A DNA stretch of 64,000 nt from Candidatus Comchoanobacter bicostacola (lineage in GTDB: Bacteria > Pseudomonadota > Gammaproteobacteria > Comchoanobacterales > Comchoanobacteraceae), in the NCBI RefSeq assembly GCF_024172705.1, contig NZ_CP092900.1, positions 62,001 to 126,000 of the forward strand. The letters are read 5' to 3'. The position numbers and the translations under genes are program-made. Below the pieces are notes generated by a model. The model searched no databases. It was not told the origin of the DNA and saw only the letters and a program-made list of their open reading frames with translations. Positions 54,028 to 62,772 of the stretch are shown here, piece by piece; the first letter of the stretch is position 1; each line of letters opens with the position of its first letter.

Positions 54028-54585
54028 ATGAGCTATATTTTTATACCTTATTACAGTGCAACTGGTGTTGTAGAGCGGTTGGCGAGTCATGTAGCGAGGG
54101 GGGTGATAATGGAAGGGCTTGAGGCAAGACTGTGTGAGATTCCTTCTCTTCAAAAGGTGGATGCCCTTGAGCAAATGAATGATATAGCTCTATCTTTAGA
54201 GCAGTCATTGGGTGTGATTATGGGTTCTCCAACACGCTTTGGTCATATGGCTGCACCTATTTCTGCTTTTTGGGATAGGACAGCGTCTATCTGGGCGTCA
54301 GGATCTTTGGTAGGCAAGCCGGCTTCGGTATTTAGTGCGTCAAATACAGTCACTGGAAATCAGGCTACATTGCTGAGTATGCTAACGCCACTTTTACATC
54401 ATGGTATGTTGGTTCTGGGGGTTCCAAATGAAGGGGGGGGTGGTCAGTTGGATTCTTTAGGAGCTCCGTATGGCGCATACACAAATGAACAAAATGACCA
54501 AGCTGACTTGCCCCAGTGGAGTGTTGAGCAAGCAGTTGTGATTGGTCGTCGCGTAGCAGTATTGGCAAAGCGTTTGAATTCTTGA
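54028..54585 (+). CDS. wrbA: NAD(P)H:quinone oxidoreductase WrbA-like
   Basis: A flavodoxin-like FMN protein (185 aa) that reduces quinones by two electrons. It shows YYSATGVVERLA (FMN loop), GSPTRFGHMAAP, DRTASIWASGSLVGKPASVF and LGAPYGAYT. AGGAG precedes the ATG. The coding G8 tract (54433-54440) gives four glycines in NEGGGGQLD. Confidence 0.9.
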   Translation: MSYIFIPYYSATGVVERLASHVARGVIMEGLEARLCEIPSLQKVDALEQMNDIALSLEQSLGVIMGSPTRFGHMAAPISAFWDRTASIWASGSLVGKPASVFSASNTVTGNQATLLSMLTPLLHHGMLVLGVPNEGGGGQLDSLGAPYGAYTNEQNDQADLPQWSVEQAVVIGRRVAVLAKRLNS

Positions 54586-54599
54586 AATAAATTAGCAAA

Positions 54600-54735
54600 T
54601 TGGCTTGTTAAGTCGCCCTGTTTGTGTTAGATTGTCATCGAAATAAGCACGTGGTCTGAACGGTTTTACAGGGTGTTCATTTATAAGTGAATTGTCAAAC
54701 TGCTGCCGCGGGAGTTTAACCCTGGAGTTATAAAT
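54600..54735 (+). promoter_or_regulatory. Leader region of rpsB
   Basis: Holds the rpsB promoter and an untranslated leader. A GGG-AGTTTAA-CCC hairpin (about 54710-54722) lies just before GGAG and the start codon. In E. coli S2 represses its own operon through the leader; a similar role here is inferred. Confidence 0.35.
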
Positions 54736-55743
54736 ATGATAGAAGATATGTTTTCGTGTGGTGTTCATTTTGGACACAAAGCTAGTTTTAAAAACCCTAA
54801 GATGCTTCCTTATGTGATAGCGGAGCGTAGTGGTTTGCAAATCATTAATTTAGAAAAAACAAAAAAAATGTTTGAAGATTCATTGGTTTTTGTAGATCAG
54901 CTCGTTCGATCAGGTGGTCGCGTCGTTGTTGTGGGAACTAAGCAAGTAGCACAAGAAGTTGTCGCTAAGTATGGTACTGAGATGAAAATGCCATATGTTG
55001 ATCAAAGATGGTTGGGTGGTATGCTAACCAACTTCAAAACAGTGCGTGGACGCGTATCACGCTTGGAGTATTTGAATAAAAAATTTGAAGAAAATGATCT
55101 CAATGGCTTAACCAAGAAAGAGCGCTTGATTTTAAGAAGAGAGCGCGCAAAGTTAGCTGTTAGCTTGGGTGGTGTTCAAGACTTAAATACATTGCCTGAA
55201 GCATTGTTTGTGATTGATGTGATACAAGAGCGAATTGCAATTCAAGAAGCGAACAAGTTGGGTATCCCAGTCATTGGTGTTGTTGATACTAACTGCTCAC
55301 CAGAGGGGCTAGATTATGTGATTCCCGGGAATGATGATTCACTAAGCGCTATAGAATATTATCTAAGTTGTTTGTCTTCAGTTGTATCCACTGCTCGTTC
55401 GCACTATGAGGCTGAGCAAGCTAAGGTTGAGAAGAGCTCTATGCCTAAGATACGTAAGAAAACGGTTGCTACAGAGTCTGCGACTTCTGAGGAAGTAAAA
55501 GAAGGTGGTGATCAGTCAGATGAGTCTAAAGAAGCAGGGCAAACCAAGAAGCGAGTCGTTAAGAAAAGAGCGGAAAAGAGTCAAGAAGATACTAGCAGTG
55601 AGCAAGAGTCCCCGAAAAAAACGGTAAAAGCTGCTCCAGCTAAAAAAGCTGCGGCTGAAAAAAAGACTGTAGCGAAAAAGGTGGTTAAAAAGCCAACTAA
55701 GGCGGCAAGTAAAAGTTCCAAGAAGTCAGAGTCAGGAGAGTAA
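54736..55743 (+). CDS. rpsB: 30S ribosomal protein S2 with a long Lys/Ala-rich tail
   Basis: The S2 domain (residues 1-~230) has FSCGVHFGHKASFKNPKM, WLGGMLTNFKT, PEALFVIDV and the GIPVIGVVDTNCSPEGLDY box. After this comes a ~100-residue tail of Lys, Ala, Glu and Ser (KKRVVKKRAEKSQED, KKVVKKPTKAASKSSKK), resembling histone H1-like or rRNA-binding tails. Normal S2 is about 240 aa; this one is 335. Translation of tsf follows after 4 bases. Confidence 0.95.
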   Translation: MIEDMFSCGVHFGHKASFKNPKMLPYVIAERSGLQIINLEKTKKMFEDSLVFVDQLVRSGGRVVVVGTKQVAQEVVAKYGTEMKMPYVDQRWLGGMLTNFKTVRGRVSRLEYLNKKFEENDLNGLTKKERLILRRERAKLAVSLGGVQDLNTLPEALFVIDVIQERIAIQEANKLGIPVIGVVDTNCSPEGLDYVIPGNDDSLSAIEYYLSCLSSVVSTARSHYEAEQAKVEKSSMPKIRKKTVATESATSEEVKEGGDQSDESKEAGQTKKRVVKKRAEKSQEDTSSEQESPKKTVKAAPAKKAAAEKKTVAKKVVKKPTKAASKSSKKSESGE

Positions 55744-55747
55744 TCAG

Positions 55748-56566
55748 ATGAGTGCTAAAGTAGATGTAAAGTTAGTAAAGGCTTTGAGAGATGCAACTGG
55801 TGTTGGGATCTCTGATTGTAAAAACGCTTTGGTTGAGTCACAAGGAGATCTAGACAAGGCTAAAGACATTTTAAGAGCTAAGGGAATGAAAACTGCAAGC
55901 AGTAAATCAGCAAGGCAGGCTTCTGAAGGTGAAGTTGCTGTTGCGCTAGCTAAGGACTCAGTTGTGTTTGTTCAGGTAAATTGTGAAACTGATTTTGTTG
56001 CTAGAGAGTCAGGATTTAAAACTTTTGCTCAGGCTGTCGCTGATATTGCACTTGCAACTCAATCAGCTTCGCTAGATGACTTGCTGAAACAAGAGATGGG
56101 TTCAGGTACCGTAGAGGATGAGCGTGTTGCATTGGTAAGTCGTGTCGGTGAGAATGTTCAAATTTCCGGTGTAACTTACAAACAGGTCGATAATGCTCAT
56201 GCGAGTGTTTATCAACATGGTGGAAAAGTTGCGTGTGCTGTATTCTTGGAGCAAGACCAATTAGGTGTAGGTAAAGAAGTTGCTATGCATGTAGTAGCAA
56301 TGCAACCGATTGCTGTTGATAGCTCAGGCGTTTCTTTAGAGGTGATTGAGCGTGAGAGAGCTGTTTTCACTGCTCAAACTGAAAAGATGGGTAAGAACCC
56401 ACAAATGACAGAAAAAATAGTGGAAGGTAAGCTGGGTAAGTTCTTCAAAGAAGTATGTCTATTAGATCAAGCTTTTGTTAAAGATAGTAATATTACTGTA
56501 TCTGCGTACTTAGCTCAAACCAAGACTCGAGTTCTTGATTTTATTCGTGTAGAATTAGGTGAGTAA
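55748..56566 (+). CDS. tsf: Translation elongation factor Ts
   Basis: EF-Ts recycles EF-Tu-GDP. The 272-aa protein starts with KLVKALRDATGVGISDCKNA and includes FVQVNCETDFVAR. Slightly shorter than E. coli EF-Ts (283 aa). It lies in the usual rpsB-tsf-pyrH order. Confidence 0.97.
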   Translation: MSAKVDVKLVKALRDATGVGISDCKNALVESQGDLDKAKDILRAKGMKTASSKSARQASEGEVAVALAKDSVVFVQVNCETDFVARESGFKTFAQAVADIALATQSASLDDLLKQEMGSGTVEDERVALVSRVGENVQISGVTYKQVDNAHASVYQHGGKVACAVFLEQDQLGVGKEVAMHVVAMQPIAVDSSGVSLEVIERERAVFTAQTEKMGKNPQMTEKIVEGKLGKFFKEVCLLDQAFVKDSNITVSAYLAQTKTRVLDFIRVELGE

Positions 56567-56580
56567 TCACTACAAGTTGG

Positions 56581-57288
56581 ATGTTATACAAGCGTGTGCT
56601 CATTAAAGTCAGTGGGCAAATACTGAGATCAAATACCTATTTGGTTGATATAGATGTTGTGCATCAAGTTGCAAGACATATAGTAGGCGCTTACAATAAG
56701 GGTATAGAAGTTGCTGTTGTTGTAGGTGCTGGCAACCTTTGTCGTGGTAGCGAGATGGCGGAACAAGGAATTAGTCGAGTGACCTCTGATCAAGTAGGTA
56801 TGATCGCAACCAATATGAATGCTCTGGTAATACAAGAGGTTATAGAGTCATATGGCTTAGATGTTTGTGTGATGTCGGCCTTTACAATAGGTACTTTTGT
56901 CGATCCATTAAGTGTTCGCGTTGCGAAAAAGTCTTTATCAGAAGGTAAGGTGGTTATATTTTCAGGAGGGACAGGCAATGCGTTTGTAACTACTGACTCT
57001 GCTGCTAGTTTGAGAGCAGTGGAAATAGAGGCTGATTTAATTTTAAAGGGAACGCGAGTTGATGGGGTTTATTCTGCTGATCCAGAGAAAGACTCATCCG
57101 CAAAACTGTATGATGAAATTACTTTTCAACAGGCGATTAATCAATCCTTAAATATTATGGATATAGAGTCTTTTCGTTTGTGCCAGTCTCATTCATTGCC
57201 AATTTGTGTTTTTAATATAAAGGAATCTGGTGCAGTTGAATCGATTGTAGAGGGTAATTCAGTAGGAACAATGGTAAGAGGAGAATAA
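56581..57288 (+). CDS. pyrH: Uridylate kinase
   Basis: UMP kinase of the amino-acid-kinase fold (235 aa). It shows LIKVSGQIL, VVVGAGNLCRG, FSGGTGNAFVTTDSAASLRA and KGTRVDGVYSADPEKD. It follows tsf by 14 bases and precedes frr by 2. Confidence 0.96.
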   Translation: MLYKRVLIKVSGQILRSNTYLVDIDVVHQVARHIVGAYNKGIEVAVVVGAGNLCRGSEMAEQGISRVTSDQVGMIATNMNALVIQEVIESYGLDVCVMSAFTIGTFVDPLSVRVAKKSLSEGKVVIFSGGTGNAFVTTDSAASLRAVEIEADLILKGTRVDGVYSADPEKDSSAKLYDEITFQQAINQSLNIMDIESFRLCQSHSLPICVFNIKESGAVESIVEGNSVGTMVRGE

Positions 57289-57290
57289 TC

Positions 57291-57839
57291 ATGGTGAATG
57301 AAAATATGAAGAAAAAAATGCAAGCAGCAGTTGACGCGTTTAAAGAAGAGCTAATTGGCTTACGGACAGGGCGTGCGCATCCAGGTTTGCTTGAGCGGGT
57401 AAGTGTTGACTATTATGGTAGCCAAACACCACTGAAGCAGATGGCAAATATAGTCGCTCCAGACTCACGAACATTGATGATAACTCCTTGGGATAAAAGT
57501 GCTAAAGATGTCATTATCAAGGCAATTACTGTATCTGATTTAGGTTTAACACCAGTGAATGTTGGAGAGGTTATTAAAGTTTCTATTCCTACATTAACAG
57601 AGGAAAGGCGGTTAGACTTAGTGAAGCACTTAGGTGCTGAAAGTGAAAAAACTAAAGTGGGTATTCGTAATATCCGACGCCAAGAGCTTTCAGACTTAAA
57701 AGCAGAGTTAAAGGAGAAGTTGATTTCTGAAGATGACGAGCGTAGATCTGCGGCACAAATACAAAAAGTTACCGATGAGATGGTTGCGTTAGTTGATCAA
57801 ATTACGCAGCAGAAAGAAAAAGAACTCATGACTGTCTAA
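57291..57839 (+). CDS. frr: Ribosome recycling factor
   Basis: RRF splits the post-termination ribosome with EF-G. The 182-aa protein shows GLRTGRAHPGLLERVSVDYY, PLTEERR-like PTLTEERRLDLVK and IRNIRRQELSDLK. GAGGAG precedes the ATG. It ends at the start of uppS (TAATG). Confidence 0.97.
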   Translation: MVNENMKKKMQAAVDAFKEELIGLRTGRAHPGLLERVSVDYYGSQTPLKQMANIVAPDSRTLMITPWDKSAKDVIIKAITVSDLGLTPVNVGEVIKVSIPTLTEERRLDLVKHLGAESEKTKVGIRNIRRQELSDLKAELKEKLISEDDERRSAAQIQKVTDEMVALVDQITQQKEKELMTV

Positions 57840-58519
57840 TGTCTTCTAATTTGAAGCATGTGGCCATAATTATGGATGGGAATGGTCGTTGGGCGCAATC
57901 TCAAGGTATGACTAGGGATCAGGGGCACGGTGCAGGCTCCAATGTTTTAGACCAAGTGATTGAAACCTCTATAGCACAAGGTGTAAAACATTTGACGCTT
58001 TTTGCACTTAGTCGTGACAATATCAGTCGTCCAGAAACAGAAGTGCAAGGTTTAATTGCGTTATTCAAATCAAAAATCGAGAGTAAACGTTCTGATTTAA
58101 TCACGCAGGGAGTAAGGGTGTGTTTTATAGGAGATCTTCCATCTTTGGACCCCTCGTTAGCACGTCTTGCTTATGATGTTCAAGATGAGACCAAAGATAA
58201 TACTCGGCTTATACTTACAATTGCCTTGAACTTTAGTGGGAGCTGGTTTATAAAACATACCGTCAAGCAGCTGTTAGCAGACAAGCGTACATATACAGAT
58301 GAGCAGGTTAGTCACGCATTTGATTCATTGCTTCCGTCGTCACCCGATATGCTTATAAGAACTGGGGGTGAACAGCGTTTAAGTGATTTTGTGATGTATC
58401 ACTTGGCTTATACAGAGTTATTTTTTGTGTCAGAATATTGGCCTAGCTTTACACGAGATATCTATTTAAAATGTATTGATCGGTTTGCAGGTCGAGATAG
58501 AAGATTTGGACAAGTTTGA
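57839..58519 (+). CDS. uppS: Undecaprenyl diphosphate synthase (cis-prenyl transferase)
   Basis: Makes the C55 carrier for peptidoglycan. The 226-aa protein has HVAIIMDGNGRWAQ with the catalytic Asp, FALSRDNISRP-like at the second box, and the C-terminal LIRTGGEQRLSDF and ELFFVSEYWP. It is about 25 residues shorter than E. coli UppS. dxr, which normally follows cdsA, is missing. Confidence 0.95.
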   Translation: MSSNLKHVAIIMDGNGRWAQSQGMTRDQGHGAGSNVLDQVIETSIAQGVKHLTLFALSRDNISRPETEVQGLIALFKSKIESKRSDLITQGVRVCFIGDLPSLDPSLARLAYDVQDETKDNTRLILTIALNFSGSWFIKHTVKQLLADKRTYTDEQVSHAFDSLLPSSPDMLIRTGGEQRLSDFVMYHLAYTELFFVSEYWPSFTRDIYLKCIDRFAGRDRRFGQV

Positions 58520-59286
58520 GATATATTATGCTATATAAGAGGGTTTTAAGTTCATTAGGCATTATTCTCTTTGGTGCTTGCCTTTTTGTTCTGCCAGAAG
58601 CTTATTCTCAAGCGTTTATATGGGCTTTATGCTTGGGGTTGGTTTATGAAAATGTAAAGTTAGCAACAGGTATCACTTATGCGGTTGCTATTAGTGCTAT
58701 TTTTGTAGTTGCTACAGCTATTCTTCAGTATAGCCATGACTTTTATTATTATGCAGTTGCTATGATGTATCTAAGTTTGCTTGCTAGGGTTTTCTGTATG
58801 TATAAAGACATTCGGTCTCCATTTTTTTTCCTTGCCTCAGCATCACTTGATATCGCAGTATTTACGTATACAGTTATAGTAATGTTGCTCACAAATAAAG
58901 TTTTATTGTTTTCATCAATTTTATTAATTTCGGGTATTGATATAAGTGGATATTTTGGAGGTAAATTTTTTGGGAAAAAACGCGTTGTTCCAACAATCAG
59001 TCCAAATAAAACAGAAGCAGGTTATCTGAGTGCATTATTATGGATGGGGGTATGCGCATTTATCTTAATGATCTGGCAAGACTTATCAATTATGCTATTG
59101 ACATTAAATTTGCTGGTGGTATACATACTTGCAATAGCAGGTGATTTGGCAATGAGTTTTCAAAAGCGGGTTGCTGGGGTAAAAGATACAGGATCTATTC
59201 TACCTGGTCATGGCGGATTGCTTGACCGAGTAGATAGCTGGATGACTACGCTACCTTATCTGTTTATATGGATTAGTATTAATTAG
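58516..59286 (+). CDS. cdsA: Phosphatidate cytidylyltransferase
   Basis: CdsA makes CDP-diacylglycerol, the phospholipid precursor. The 256-aa membrane protein has about seven hydrophobic segments and the signature KRVAGVKDTGSILPGHGGLL followed by DRVDSW. It overlaps uppS by four bases. The next gene is bamA, without the usual dxr and rseP between. Confidence 0.95.
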   Translation: MRYIMLYKRVLSSLGIILFGACLFVLPEAYSQAFIWALCLGLVYENVKLATGITYAVAISAIFVVATAILQYSHDFYYYAVAMMYLSLLARVFCMYKDIRSPFFFLASASLDIAVFTYTVIVMLLTNKVLLFSSILLISGIDISGYFGGKFFGKKRVVPTISPNKTEAGYLSALLWMGVCAFILMIWQDLSIMLLTLNLLVVYILAIAGDLAMSFQKRVAGVKDTGSILPGHGGLLDRVDSWMTTLPYLFIWISIN

Positions 59287-59308
59287 GACTAAAATTTGGA
59301 GTGCTAGA

Positions 59309-61645
59309 GTGAAAATAAGCCAATTTTTATTGAGTTTTTGTTTGACGGTTGTCAGTTTTGTTTCCAATGCAGAAGTGGTCAATGAAATTGAAATAAAGGG
59401 ATTAGAAAAGCTGAATCAAGCTGTTGTAGATCGTTATATCATAATTAAAGAAGGAGAGGATATTTCGGCTGGTGAAATTAAGTCACAGGTCATTGAGTTA
59501 TATAATTCAGGTTACTTTGAACAGGTTAATGTAGATGTAATTGATGGTGTATTAGTTATTAGGTTGGATGAGCAGCCGGTCATTAACCTTATTACCGTTG
59601 AATCTGAGCTTATTCCTGAAAGTGAGCTAGAAGACCAAATGAAGAAGCTCAATATTATACAAGGAGAGGTATTAAATGAAACTAAGGTATCTCAATTTGT
59701 TATAGCTGTAAAAAATGAATTATTAAGCAAAGGGTTCACTGGGGTGACTGTTGAGCATAAGTTAGAAGCTGTAAATGATACGAGTGTGAATTTGACACTG
59801 ACAGTAGATGCTCAAGCGCGTACTAAGTTGAAAGAAATTGTTATTTTGGGTGAGCTTCCGTTTTCAGAGCGTACCCTAAGGTCAAAGCTTAGTTCACGCA
59901 CAACGGGCATAGCCTCTTTTTACTTTAATGATGATTTATATTCAGAGCAGCAGTTACGTTATGATCAGATGACGTTACAACGTTGGTTGCAAAGTAAGGG
60001 GTATTTGGAAGCCGCTGTTGGTTTTAGGGAAGAAACCGTTACGCCTAGCCAGAGAATATGGAAAAATGAGTATAAAAAAGTATACTTTACTATTACTCCT
60101 GGTCCTCAATATAAGATTTCAGCCCTAGAGTTGGTTGATGAATATGATCAATTGACTGCTCAAGACCAAAGTCAGTTTTCTAAAGATTTTATAGGTACAA
60201 TGTTTGATCATCAGCGTTTGAGTGATTACCAGGAACGATTGCTTAAAAAGATGAATCAATCAGAAAGTGAGCGCTATGTATTAGACTTTGATGTGCAGGG
60301 TGCAGAGGATCAGTCAGTCGCGGTTACAGTGGTTGTAGCCCCTGTTATATCAGAGGTTCGATTTATCCACTTTGAAGATAATAATTCAACTAAAGATGCG
60401 ACGTTGAGAAAAACAATCAAATTAAGAGAGTCTGATTTGTTTATTGAGCGTGATTTACAAGAAGACCTTTCTAGGTTGAGAGGCTTGTCATTTATTAAAA
60501 ATGCGCAATATAGAGTCGATCCGGTTGAAAATGGCCTGTATGACGTGACATATATCGTAGATGAGCAAAAGTCAACCTTCCAAATAGGAGGTAATGGAGG
60601 GTTTGATAGTGGGGCATTAAACTTTAGTGCATTTATTACTGAAACAAACTTATTGGGTAATGGAGACTCATTATCAACTTCCGTGTCTTACTCTTCAGGA
60701 AAAAAGAATGCTAATTTTAGCTTTAACCAACCTAATGTTAATGGCTCTGGCTATGGGCGTTCTTTCTCCGCAAGCATCGATCAAGTAGCAAAAGAAAGTG
60801 AGCAAACAACCACCTATTATTTTGATCAGTATTCAATATCTGGTGGGTTATCTAAAGCATTTGGAGACTCAATTTCAGCATCACTGGTTACGCGTTACTC
60901 ACATAAACAGTTTAATAATATTGAGAAGGCTTCAAAAATTGTCAAAGATTATTTTACTAATCATGATACGGATGTAAACGAACTCATGTTGTCAACTTCA
61001 GTCCAGTATAGAGACATTGATAGTGCTTATATGCCTACTCATGGGATCATTCTAAGCGGGGGGGGCGGTGTAACGGCTCCGATTACAGATTCTGCAAAGT
61101 ATTATACAACCAATGCACAAGCTATTGGCTACTATCCATTGATGTCATTATATGACCAACCCGTTGTCTTAAGAGGGCGTGCATTATTTGCTTTCTCTGA
61201 CGGTTATGACAATGATGGTCTGCCATTTTTTGCTCGACGTTTTGCTGGCGGCATGGGATCGGTTCGTGGGTATAAAGATAACTCTCTAGGGCCAAAATAC
61301 AATGATGAGTTTTATTCTGACAATGAAAATGGAACGCCTGTGCTTATTTCTAAGCAAGAAAAGCCTAAAGGTGGTGGGGCGTTGCTGGTAGCCAATGCTG
61401 AGATTCAATTGCCTTCTCCATATCCAGATTTTGTGATGCCGTATTTGTTTGTTGACTTTGGTAATGTATTTGATACACCTTCAGATGTTGAGTTTTCTGA
61501 ACTAAGGGGATCGGCTGGCCTTACGCTAACAGCTAATCTACCAGTAGTTGCTGCGAAGGTATCTGTTTCATATGCAGTTAAGTTTAATTCTGATTCTGAT
61601 GACGTGTTTAAAAATCTATCATTTGGTTTTGGCACGATGTTTTAA
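59309..61645 (+). CDS. bamA: Outer membrane protein assembly factor BamA
   Basis: BamA folds and inserts outer-membrane barrels. The 778-aa protein has a signal peptide (ending near SNAEV), five POTRA domains (residues ~20-420), and a C-terminal 16-strand barrel with the FxxGG-type GGMGSVRGYKDNSLGP (the VRGY/F box) and a final Phe (GFGTMF). GTG start with GGAG at 10 bases. A G8 tract (61058-61065) encodes GGGG in a barrel loop. Confidence 0.96.
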   Translation: MKISQFLLSFCLTVVSFVSNAEVVNEIEIKGLEKLNQAVVDRYIIIKEGEDISAGEIKSQVIELYNSGYFEQVNVDVIDGVLVIRLDEQPVINLITVESELIPESELEDQMKKLNIIQGEVLNETKVSQFVIAVKNELLSKGFTGVTVEHKLEAVNDTSVNLTLTVDAQARTKLKEIVILGELPFSERTLRSKLSSRTTGIASFYFNDDLYSEQQLRYDQMTLQRWLQSKGYLEAAVGFREETVTPSQRIWKNEYKKVYFTITPGPQYKISALELVDEYDQLTAQDQSQFSKDFIGTMFDHQRLSDYQERLLKKMNQSESERYVLDFDVQGAEDQSVAVTVVVAPVISEVRFIHFEDNNSTKDATLRKTIKLRESDLFIERDLQEDLSRLRGLSFIKNAQYRVDPVENGLYDVTYIVDEQKSTFQIGGNGGFDSGALNFSAFITETNLLGNGDSLSTSVSYSSGKKNANFSFNQPNVNGSGYGRSFSASIDQVAKESEQTTTYYFDQYSISGGLSKAFGDSISASLVTRYSHKQFNNIEKASKIVKDYFTNHDTDVNELMLSTSVQYRDIDSAYMPTHGIILSGGGGVTAPITDSAKYYTTNAQAIGYYPLMSLYDQPVVLRGRALFAFSDGYDNDGLPFFARRFAGGMGSVRGYKDNSLGPKYNDEFYSDNENGTPVLISKQEKPKGGGALLVANAEIQLPSPYPDFVMPYLFVDFGNVFDTPSDVEFSELRGSAGLTLTANLPVVAAKVSVSYAVKFNSDSDDVFKNLSFGFGTMF

Positions 61646-61689
61646 TTGAGATTAATTGTGTATTTTGGCATAATGTACTAAGTAAATAA

Positions 61690-62208
61690 ATGAGTAATGT
61701 TATGAATCAATTAGCTAAAAGAATCATTGTTTCACTATTATGTGGTTGTGCTCTAGTAACTGCAGCAAGTAGTGAATCAAGAGTAACAGGGGTTTATTTT
61801 GTTGATATGGAAGCTGCTTTCCAAGAAAGTTCAGCAAGTAAAATGCAAAAGCTACAGAACACTTTTGAAAAGAAGCAAGCGACATTGGCGAGTGAACATA
61901 CACAGCTAGAAGAAGAGGCTCGTACTTTTGAGAAAAATGCGGCTACTATGCCAGCCTCCGTGAGAGAGTCTACTCAACAAACGATTAGAGAAAAAGCAGA
62001 AGCATTATCTGCTAAAAGAGCAAAATTGTCTCAAGACCAGTATCAGTCTGAAAATGAAATTAGATCAGCATTTATACAGTCTGTTAGCAAAGCTTCTAAA
62101 GAAATTGCACAGAAAAAAGGTATTAACCTGATACTTCCTAAGCAAGTTGTGCTATTTGCAGAAGCAGATTTAGATTTAACCGCTGAAGTATTAAAAGTAA
62201 TGAATTAA
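61690..62208 (+). CDS. skp: Periplasmic chaperone Skp (OmpH)
   Basis: Skp holds unfolded outer-membrane proteins. Start at codon 1 or codon 5 (ATG at 61702). A signal peptide (LLCGCALVTAASS) leads into GVYFVDMEAAFQESSASKM and a long coiled-coil rich in Lys, Gln and Ala. It ends with LPKQVVLFAEADLDLTAEVL. It directly precedes rnhB, with lpxD, fabZ, lpxA and lpxB missing between them. Confidence 0.9.
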   Translation: MSNVMNQLAKRIIVSLLCGCALVTAASSESRVTGVYFVDMEAAFQESSASKMQKLQNTFEKKQATLASEHTQLEEEARTFEKNAATMPASVRESTQQTIREKAEALSAKRAKLSQDQYQSENEIRSAFIQSVSKASKEIAQKKGINLILPKQVVLFAEADLDLTAEVLKVMN

Positions 62209-62771
62209 TGATTGCAGGGGTTGATGAAGCAGGGCGAGGTGCTCTTGCTGGTCCTGTAGTAGCAGCTTCTGTTATACTGACCAAGCCTTTATCGGGGTTA
62301 AATGATTCAAAGCAGTTGTCAAAGAAGAAAAGGTTGGCACTATTTTTAGAGATCACTAGAGAATGTATATGGTCTTGGGCTACAGCATCACCTTCTGAAA
62401 TTGAGCGCTTAAATATAAGGGGTGCAACTTTGTTAGCCATGCGTCGATCTGTCTTAGGGCTATCGTGTACACCTGATCAGGTGTTGATTGATGGACGCGA
62501 TAGTATTGAATTGCCAATGAAGTGTCAAGCAATTATTGGTGGTGATGCGTCGGTCTCTGAGATTATGGCAGCATCAATCATCGCTAAGTGTATGCGGGAC
62601 AGGTTGATGGAATGTTATCACCATTCTCATCCTGAATATGGTTTTTTAAATCATAAAGGGTATGGTACGAAGTTACATTTAGATGCAATGAGGCTACATG
62701 GGTTGATTATGGACAAACACCGACTAACCTATAAGCCGTGTAGAGATCTTTTGGCAGTAAAACAAACATAA
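62208..62771 (+). CDS. rnhB: Ribonuclease HII
   Basis: RnhB removes ribonucleotides from DNA. The 187-aa protein shows [20 protein letters not shown] (DEAGRG site), [29 protein letters not shown] and the C-terminal [22 protein letters not shown] overlap with skp. It precedes dnaE as in many gammaproteobacteria. Confidence 0.96.
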   Translation: MIAGVDEAGRGALAGPVVAASVILTKPLSGLNDSKQLSKKKRLALFLEITRECIWSWATASPSEIERLNIRGATLLAMRRSVLGLSCTPDQVLIDGRDSIELPMKCQAIIGGDASVSEIMAASIIAKCMRDRLMECYHHSHPEYGFLNHKGYGTKLHLDAMRLHGLIMDKHRLTYKPCRDLLAVKQT

Positions 62772-62772
62772 A

